A stretch of 64,000 nucleotides of DNA, taken from Weissella confusa. GTDB lineage: Bacteria; Bacillota; Bacilli; Lactobacillales; Lactobacillaceae. Below, one piece after another: positions 59,666 through 64,000 of this stretch. Each line of letters starts with the position of its first letter. The stretch's first letter is position 1. The translations under genes were made by a program, and so were the position numbers. The notes under the pieces were generated by a model, which searched no databases, was not told the DNA's origin, and saw nothing but the letters and a program-made list of their open reading frames with translations. Location: the NCBI GenBank assembly GCA_001436895.1, contig JQAY01000002.1, forward strand, positions 150,167 through 214,166. Direction: 5' to 3'.

Positions 59666-60256
59666 CTACTTTGCTTCAGTAATTGCCGTCTTCACTTCTG
59701 CGATCGTACGGATCTTTCCTAAGCGTGGGAAAATCACCTCTACTGAAGCGTCGTGACCTTGCACTGTGCGATCCGTCATAGCTTCTGGCACAAACACAAG
59801 GTTATAACCACGTTGGGCTGCTTCACGGGCAGTTGTATCAACACCAATTGATGTCGCAATACCCGTCAAAATAATGGTGTCGATGCCACGACGACGCAAT
59901 TGCACATCCAGGTCAGTACCGTAAAATGCACCCCAGTTGTGTTTGTTCACAACAATCACATTTTCAGCCGTTTCATCAGTTGCAATATCCAATGACAAAC
60001 GTGTCGCCTCAGCTGACAATGGTTGCGCTGGTGTGTATGGTGCATCAGTTACAGGATTAAATCCTTCTGCACCGTCATTCTTAACACGTACCAACACAAT
60101 TTGAGCTGCCGTATTCTTCATAGCTGACGCCAACTCGTTGTTGCGTGCCACCAATTGTTCCGGCGTATTAGGCGTTGCTTCACCCTTAAACGCAATCCCA
60201 TCCTGCACATCAATCACAACCAAAGCTGTGCGTGCCAAATCAAGTGCCAAGTTCAT
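59666..60256 (-). CDS. Isochorismatase-fold hydrolase lacking the nucleophile Cys
   Basis: 196 residues. ALVVIDVQDGI (Asp near 16), the Lys in VNKHNWGAFYGTDLD (near 106) and the cis-peptide loop ILTGIATSIGVDTTAREA (near 130-147) fit the isochorismatase-like family. In amidases of the family the loop reads like TGVATNGCV, with the nucleophile Cys; here Gly holds that place, as in true isochorismatases such as EntB and PhzD. It is therefore not a typical nicotinamidase. It lies 56 bp behind the SAM-riboswitch gene and is probably on its transcript. Confidence 0.82.
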   Translation of the reverse strand: MNLALDLARTALVVIDVQDGIAFKGEATPNTPEQLVARNNELASAMKNTAAQIVLVRVKNDGAEGFNPVTDAPYTPAQPLSAEATRLSLDIATDETAENVIVVNKHNWGAFYGTDLDVQLRRRGIDTIILTGIATSIGVDTTAREAAQRGYNLVFVPEAMTDRTVQGHDASVEVIFPRLGKIRTIAEVKTAITEAK

Positions 60257-60312
60257 CTCAAAACCTCATCTCATGCTTTCGTATTAGTGGCCTAAGCTTA
60301 CACCAGTTTGAT

Positions 60313-60726
60313 TTAGTCCCGCAAGTTTGGATAATTAGTTCCACGTGAAACAGCAGTTAGACGCAATCGATTGACGGTTTCGTCTAGCTCCTCTTCTGAA
60401 AAGATTCCCAACAGAAATGTGCGTTGCCGACTGATTGTTTCTTCTAGTTCGTGAACACGTTCCTCAAGATTTACCAAAGACAAAGCTGCGTCCTCAAGTG
60501 CAGTCGTTACTGGCGCCTTTGGCTTCATCACGTCAAAAATGGCTGGATTATCGGCGACGAACTTTTGTGCCAATGCATCATTGTTCTTCGCACGGTTCCA
60601 CAGTTGTGTGATTCGTTGCCTACGTGCCATCGAACCAGACATTCCCTTGCCCGTCAGTTCTTCCATATCCATCATCAAGCTTACCGTTGAAGCTTCTTGC
60701 ATTGTATCTGTATTAATCGTTGGCAT
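60313..60726 (-). CDS. Unknown coiled-coil protein under a SAM riboswitch
   Basis: 137-138 residues from the ATG at 60726, which has AGGATGG upstream; an ATG four codons earlier lies within that site. The N-terminal 60 residues are Met-rich and basic (KGMSGSMARRQRITQLWNRA). Residues about 85-125 form a likely coiled coil (LEERVHELEETISRQRTFLL). There is no membrane segment, Cys or known catalytic motif. I do not recognise it. A SAM-clan riboswitch and terminator lie directly upstream, so its role should be tied to methionine, SAM or sulfur metabolism. A parS-type site sits near its 3' end. Confidence 0.7.
   Translation of the reverse strand: MPTINTDTMQEASTVSLMMDMEELTGKGMSGSMARRQRITQLWNRAKNNDALAQKFVADNPAIFDVMKPKAPVTTALEDAALSLVNLEERVHELEETISRQRTFLLGIFSEEELDETVNRLRLTAVSRGTNYPNLRD
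60337..60352. promoter_or_regulatory. parS-type site
   Basis: AGTTCCACGTGAAACA, one base from the TGTTCCACGTGAAACA consensus, inside a coding sequence. Confidence 0.7.
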
Positions 60727-60760
60727 TACGATTACCATCCTAAAAATATTTTTGCATAGC

Positions 60761-60793
60761 AAAAACGACACCTACAAAACCAGTAGGTGCCGT
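60761..60793 (-). terminator. Riboswitch-controlled terminator
   Basis: GGCACCTAC pairs with GTAGGTGTC around a short loop, then TTTTT on the minus strand. Its 5' arm can instead pair with TAGGTGC at the aptamer's 3' edge. Confidence 0.85.
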
Positions 60794-60803
60794 TATCATT
60801 AGC

Positions 60804-60891
60804 ACCTATCCGTTACCAGTGGAGCACCTTGCATCGCTGTAGGTTGCTGTCGGGTCATCGTGTGGTATCACTCACCGAACTCTTGATAGGT
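60804..60891 (-). promoter_or_regulatory. SAM-clan riboswitch (S-box / SAM-I/IV-like)
   Basis: In RNA sense a 7-bp closing helix ACCTATC/GATAGGT (60885-60891 with 60804-60810) encloses the S-box core. The core reads ATCAAGAG after P1, a GGTGAGTGATACC kink-turn helix, CGATGACCCGACAGCAACC, and AAGGTGCTCCA. These match conserved blocks of SAM-I and SAM-I/IV aptamers, though P4 is short, as in the variant classes. With SAM bound, P1 would hold GATAGGT and let the terminator form; without it, TAGGTGC can pair with the terminator arm. This is the usual off-switch logic. Confidence 0.75.
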
Positions 60892-60913
60892 TATCGTATT
60901 CGTATGTGGCTTT

Positions 60914-60942
60914 AGAATACATGACTGCCATTTTTCCGTCAA
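60914..60942 (-). promoter_or_regulatory. Promoter of the SAM-riboswitch transcript
   Basis: On the minus strand TTGACG (60937-60942), 17-bp spacer, TATTCT (60914-60919). Transcription would begin about 15 nt before the aptamer. Confidence 0.75.
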
Positions 60943-60999
60943 CACTTTTGTTTGGCAGCTGTGGTAAACTGACACCAAAAGCATCTGGAGGTAGCAATT

Positions 61000-61503
61000 A
61001 TGAAAGTATCCGTAACGCTTGATAATCAAGGCTTGTTGCCTGATAAGTATGCCAAGTTTGCACCAGCGGAATATCGTTTAGAAGATAATCCCGTTGTTAA
61101 TTTCCCAATCGCCGTTAGCGACGTGCCAGCTGGTACTGAAACACTCGCGATTGCGTTCATTGATTATGACGCAATTCCAGTTGGGGGCTTCCCATGGATT
61201 CACTGGACAGTGGCAAACCTCCCTGTGGGTGATGTGCCAGAAAACCTAACGACATCTGACGTGCCATTTGTCCCTGGTACGAACTCAATGTACAGCATTT
61301 TCAAGCACAGTAAGCCTGAAATTACGCAATCATACATTGGTCCAATGCCACCTGATCAAACGCACGATTACACATTAACGGTTTACGCCGTTGATACAAC
61401 GCTAGATTTGACGCCCGGCTATTTCTTTAACGAACTCCGTAAAGACTTAGTTGGCCACGTTTTGGCAGAAGCTAGCGTCGAATTGCCAGCTCGTAGCGAA
61501 TAA
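61000..61503 (+). CDS. PEBP-family protein (YbhB/YbcL, Raf kinase inhibitor-like)
   Basis: 167 residues of the phosphatidylethanolamine-binding-protein family. LAIAFIDYDAIPVGGFPWIHWTV (quoted in parts: FIDYDAIP and FPWIHWTVANLP) and the YIGPMPPDQTHDYTLTVYAV loop are the two conserved anion-pocket regions. There is no signal peptide. The bacterial function is unclear. GGAGG lies 9 nt before the ATG. Confidence 0.9.
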   Translation: MKVSVTLDNQGLLPDKYAKFAPAEYRLEDNPVVNFPIAVSDVPAGTETLAIAFIDYDAIPVGGFPWIHWTVANLPVGDVPENLTTSDVPFVPGTNSMYSIFKHSKPEITQSYIGPMPPDQTHDYTLTVYAVDTTLDLTPGYFFNELRKDLVGHVLAEASVELPARSE

Positions 61504-61506
61504 AGA

Positions 61507-61546
61507 AAAACGGCTGTTGCTCAACAAAATGAGCAACAGCCGTTTT
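61507..61546. terminator. Bidirectional terminator
   Basis: AAACGGCTGTTGCTCA pairs with TGAGCAACAGCCGTTT. Confidence 0.9.
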
Positions 61547-61551
61547 AATTA

Positions 61552-62649
61552 TTAAATTCCAAAAATCACCAGCAAAATTGCTGCCATGACGAAGTTCACA
61601 ACCATGAACAACTTCATGAATGACTTAGATGAGTCTGGTTCAATTTGACGGAACACACGGAATCCAATCAAGTTGGCCATTGAGGCAACAACCGTTCCCA
61701 ATCCACCAATGTTTGATCCAATAAACAATTCACGCGCATGATCGGTGAATGTTGAAATCAAGATTGTTGATGGTACGTTTGAGATGAATTGACTCAAGAA
61801 GAACGTTCCGAATAGAACGTGTGACTTGGTGTCAAACAATGAGCTAACTAGTTCGCGGATAACTTCGATGTGCGCCAAATTGTTTGTCGCAATGAAGAAG
61901 AAAAAGAACGTAACTAGCAAGCCAAAGTCGACCATCTTGAACATTGAGCGGTTGTAAATGAAAAACGCAACCAGAATCAATGGCACGACAACATTAAATG
62001 GCGTCCAGCCAAAGATTGTTGCAACCAAAATCAAACCGGTAATCGCTAAAAATACAAGTGAGCCATGATTTAGCTTATCAGCTGGCTTCAACTTAATTTC
62101 CAACGGCGTCGCACGCACGAATCGCGTAATGATGAACATCAAAACTAATGACGCCAACGTCAATGACACTGACCACTTGAAAAATTGTCCAACGCTAACG
62201 TGATAGAACCCGTACATGTACAAGTTTTGTGACTTACCAAATGGGAATAAGATAGCCCCTGAGTTGGCTGCCATAATAACCAATGTTGACCCGATGACCT
62301 TCAATCGAACTGAAAGATCTTTTGCCAATCGTAGGTAGATTGGCATCAAGGTCAAAATGGCAATATCGTTTGATAGGAACATCGCTCCGAAGAACGATAG
62401 GAATGTGACAGAAGTCATCAGCGTTCGCGCATGGTGACTACGGCTGACCAACCAAACTGAGACGGCGTGCAAAACGCCCGCTCGTTCCAAAAAGCCAACC
62501 CAAATCATCATCGACATCAAACTGAAAATAGTATGCCAATTAACAGACCCAAAATCAGGTGTTACAAAGAAAGACGTCCCAACAGCAAGTATCATACTAA
62601 CCGTGAACATGACGTCATCTTTTAGATACGTAAATACACGCTTAATCAT
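61552..62649 (-). CDS. Ion-transporter-superfamily permease (ArsB/NhaD/SLC13-like)
   Basis: 365 residues with ten or eleven helices in two inverted halves. Re-entrant-loop motifs are FLSNDIAILTLMPI (about 92-105) with AANSGAILFPFGKSQNLYMY after it in the first half, and SQFISNVPSTILIS with GSNIGGLGTVVASMANLIGF in the second. This is the pattern of the IT superfamily (arsenite, Na+/H+, citrate, dicarboxylate carriers). The substrate is not determined. The start overlaps the small upstream gene by 8 bp. Confidence 0.87.
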   Translation of the reverse strand: MIKRVFTYLKDDVMFTVSMILAVGTSFFVTPDFGSVNWHTIFSLMSMMIWVGFLERAGVLHAVSVWLVSRSHHARTLMTSVTFLSFFGAMFLSNDIAILTLMPIYLRLAKDLSVRLKVIGSTLVIMAANSGAILFPFGKSQNLYMYGFYHVSVGQFFKWSVSLTLASLVLMFIITRFVRATPLEIKLKPADKLNHGSLVFLAITGLILVATIFGWTPFNVVVPLILVAFFIYNRSMFKMVDFGLLVTFFFFFIATNNLAHIEVIRELVSSLFDTKSHVLFGTFFLSQFISNVPSTILISTFTDHARELFIGSNIGGLGTVVASMANLIGFRVFRQIEPDSSKSFMKLFMVVNFVMAAILLVIFGI

Positions 62650-62827
62650 TTGCTTGCTTCGCTTTCTCTTCTAATACTTTTCCGTTCGCATTTGCTAGCC
62701 GAATCATTTCATATGCTTTCGCTGCCATAAGTGCTGTTAGACCTGCGGAAATTACCATCGCAGGAACCATAGCAACTGCCAAGCTTCCCGTCGTTAATTG
62801 ACGGCCAGCTTGTGTGTGATGTGACAT
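62642..62827 (-). CDS. Small membrane protein coupled to the ion transporter
   Basis: 61 residues with one or two short hydrophobic stretches (about 14-37) and a charged C-terminal helix (ANGKVLEEKAKQAND). GGAGGAGATG precedes the ATG. Its last 8 bp overlap the start of the transporter, so translation is coupled and it may be a small subunit or regulator. No family is recognised. Confidence 0.65.
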   Translation of the reverse strand: MSHHTQAGRQLTTGSLAVAMVPAMVISAGLTALMAAKAYEMIRLANANGKVLEEKAKQAND

Positions 62828-62911
62828 GGTGTCATCTCCTCCAAATAGAAAAACTCAACTTATCTATTATCAAGAAATCTTAACGATTTAGCAAACATTG
62901 AAATGTAACAT

Positions 62912-62944
62912 AAAACCCCGTGAAACCTAGGTTTCACGGGGTTA
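62912..62944 (-). terminator. Terminator of the TVP38 gene
   Basis: AACCCCGTGAAACC pairs with GGTTTCACGGGGTT, a near-perfect inverted repeat, then TTTT on the minus strand; 135 bp after the stop codon. Confidence 0.8.
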
Positions 62945-63078
62945 ATTGTTTAAAGTCGTACAAGGACAAATGTCTGTTTATTAATATGCGGTCATTACCG
63001 AACTTCACTTGTAATTAACGCATAAAAAGTTAGGAATATCGTCGTAATAATCTTTACAATTATTATGTCTCAAATACG

Positions 63079-63675
63079 CTACTTACCAACAAAATTCATT
63101 AGCCAATCAGCCCCGTAAAGCATCCCCAAACTATACGCAAGTATTGAAAGTGGCTTACCAAGCAAAATGATCAATGTGAATTCTCGCCAAGTCATTTTCG
63201 TCAAACTCGTTAACAGAACTAAGGCATCATCCGGGGCAACTGGTGCGAAAATAAGCAATGCAAACGTGATGTGCCAGCCTTTCGAATCCAGACGGTGCAT
63301 ATATTTATCAAGCGTAGCCTCGCTAACGAAAATGTCGATTATACGGTGTCCTAAGCGCCTTCCCAAGGCGAACAATGCCAAAGACCCCAATACAATACCA
63401 ATATAATTGTACAGGAATCCCCACCAAGGACCGAACATCAACACACCGGCAGCCAATGATACACCACCCGGTAACACTGGAATGACCACTTGGATAATCT
63501 GAATCAAAATAAAAACAATTGGCGCCAAAATTCCGTATCCCTTTAGCAATTCAATCAATACTTTTGAATTGCTAAACGCGCCCATCTGATAAAGTTTAAA
63601 CACAGCCCAAATCGTTAGTAAGATACCAATAACTGATAGGGCTTTTAAAATCCATTTTACGTGATATACCTTCAT
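63079..63675 (-). CDS. TVP38/TMEM64-family (DedA-like) membrane protein
   Basis: 198 residues with five hydrophobic segments. IQVVIPVLPGGVSLAAGVLMFGPW (split as IQVVIPVLPGG and AAGVLMFGPWWGFLYN, about 61-88) and FAPVAPDDALVLLTSLTKM (about 143-161) are the conserved SNARE-associated/VTT motifs. These proteins are membrane lipid scramblase or flippase candidates. It is monocistronic. Confidence 0.88.
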   Translation of the reverse strand: MKVYHVKWILKALSVIGILLTIWAVFKLYQMGAFSNSKVLIELLKGYGILAPIVFILIQIIQVVIPVLPGGVSLAAGVLMFGPWWGFLYNYIGIVLGSLALFALGRRLGHRIIDIFVSEATLDKYMHRLDSKGWHITFALLIFAPVAPDDALVLLTSLTKMTWREFTLIILLGKPLSILAYSLGMLYGADWLMNFVGK

Positions 63676-63837
63676 TGCCTTCCCCCCAGACTTAAATTAA
63701 ACCATGTTTTCGTGGCTTTTTCATGACTCAGTTTCCATTATTCGATTATCAGCCACTCTTTCATCAGAAATATGGGGTATACTGCAGTTAATCAATCAAA
63801 AAGTATAACAACGTTACCTTTGGGGGAGGATAAATCA

Positions 63838-64000
63838 ATGTTAGCTGTTCTAAATTTTAAAAACTTAGTTGATTTTGAACTTCAAAAGCAATTTCTAAAC
63901 GATTTAGATAATGCCGAAGTCCAAGTTGACTTAAAAATCGCACCCACGCTGCCTGTTGATAATGACCACGATAAGTTCGAAGTCATTAGTCAAAATTTGA
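63838..64000 (+). CDS. Unknown protein, N-terminal 54 residues (runs off window)
   Basis: A clear start: GGGGGAGGA 8 nt before ATG at 63838, and a TATACT -10 box at 63778-63783. The visible part (MLAVLNFKNLVDFELQKQFL, then an acidic stretch with DNAEVQVDLKIAP) is soluble and acidic. Too little is present to name it. Confidence 0.65.
   Translation, partial: MLAVLNFKNLVDFELQKQFLNDLDNAEVQVDLKIAPTLPVDNDHDKFEVISQNL

Noticed and set aside
1..64000. Prophage, plasmid or integrative element
   Set aside because: No integrase, transposase, replication initiator, capsid or conjugation gene was seen, and gene style is uniform throughout.

Overview
The window reads as chromosomal DNA of a lactic acid bacterium of the Leuconostoc/Weissella group, most likely Weissella. 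This is an inference from Firmicutes-type ribosome binding sites, heavy use of TTG and AAG codons, T-box and S-box leaders, an Apf-like LysM cell-wall protein and a lactococcin-972-type peptide; no marker gene names the species. It is ordinary core and accessory chromosome. I saw no rRNA, tRNA, CRISPR array, complete insertion sequence or prophage. Seven copies of a ParB-type parS site (TGTTTCACGTGAAACA and variants) are spread over about 52 kb, which suggests an origin-proximal segment.

Layout. 0-9 kb: the 5' part of an APC amino-acid permease behind a long attenuator leader with an aromatic-rich leader peptide, then an amidohydrolase, DEDDh exonuclease, YeiH-type exporter, GNAT enzyme, tRNA-dihydrouridine synthase, a YiiX-like cysteine hydrolase and a YihY/BrkB membrane protein. 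9-16 kb: esterase, CycA-like permease, glutamate-cysteine ligase, a Rossmann-fold protein and a divergent tandem-SnoaL/HxlR pair. 16-22 kb: AI-2E-type transporter, an alpha/beta hydrolase-mprF operon in which mprF is cut by one in-frame stop, menA, a 610-bp gene-poor region and acylphosphatase. 22-26 kb: a polar amino-acid (possibly cystine) uptake locus with two binding proteins, one frameshifted, plus a permease/ATPase operon behind its own leader-peptide attenuator. 26-33 kb: fetAB, a TetR gene with a hairpin-rich leader, an aldo/keto reductase, a MarR-controlled multidrug ABC exporter and a NUDIX hydrolase. 33-42 kb: DedA protein, lipase-like protein, DMT permease, a large membrane protein, a UvrA2-type ATPase lacking space for the UvrB-binding domain, and a 23S rRNA m5U methyltransferase. 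42-48 kb: a lactococcin-972-like peptide with a downstream membrane-anchored partner, an Apf/LysM protein, APC permease, monofunctional glycosyltransferase and BMP-type nucleoside-binding lipoprotein. 48-56 kb: guaA, a MarR/ABC-2 efflux locus whose ATPase gene has a stop at codon 4, an S9 peptidase and MetQ under a methionine T-box. 56-64 kb: cytidine-deaminase-like protein, OpuC-type osmoprotectant importer, a SAM-riboswitch transcript carrying an unknown coiled-coil protein and an isochorismatase-fold protein, a PEBP protein, an ion transporter, a TVP38 protein and a truncated unknown gene.

Themes. Amino-acid import is controlled by RNA in four places: two ribosome-dependent leader-peptide attenuators (about 0.8-1.0 kb and 24.3-24.45 kb), one T-box (56.3 kb) and one SAM-clan riboswitch (60.8 kb). 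Efflux and envelope-stress functions recur (BmrA/LmrA-like exporter, DrrAB-like exporter, MprF, UvrA2, bacteriocin). Three otherwise well-conserved genes carry single disruptive lesions: mprF, the second amino-acid binding protein, and the ABC-2 ATPase. They point either to recent loss of function or to sequence errors. The most interesting items are the FFYFTFF leader-peptide attenuator, the SAM-regulated unknown gene, the lactococcin-972-like locus with a non-standard partner, and the split mprF.
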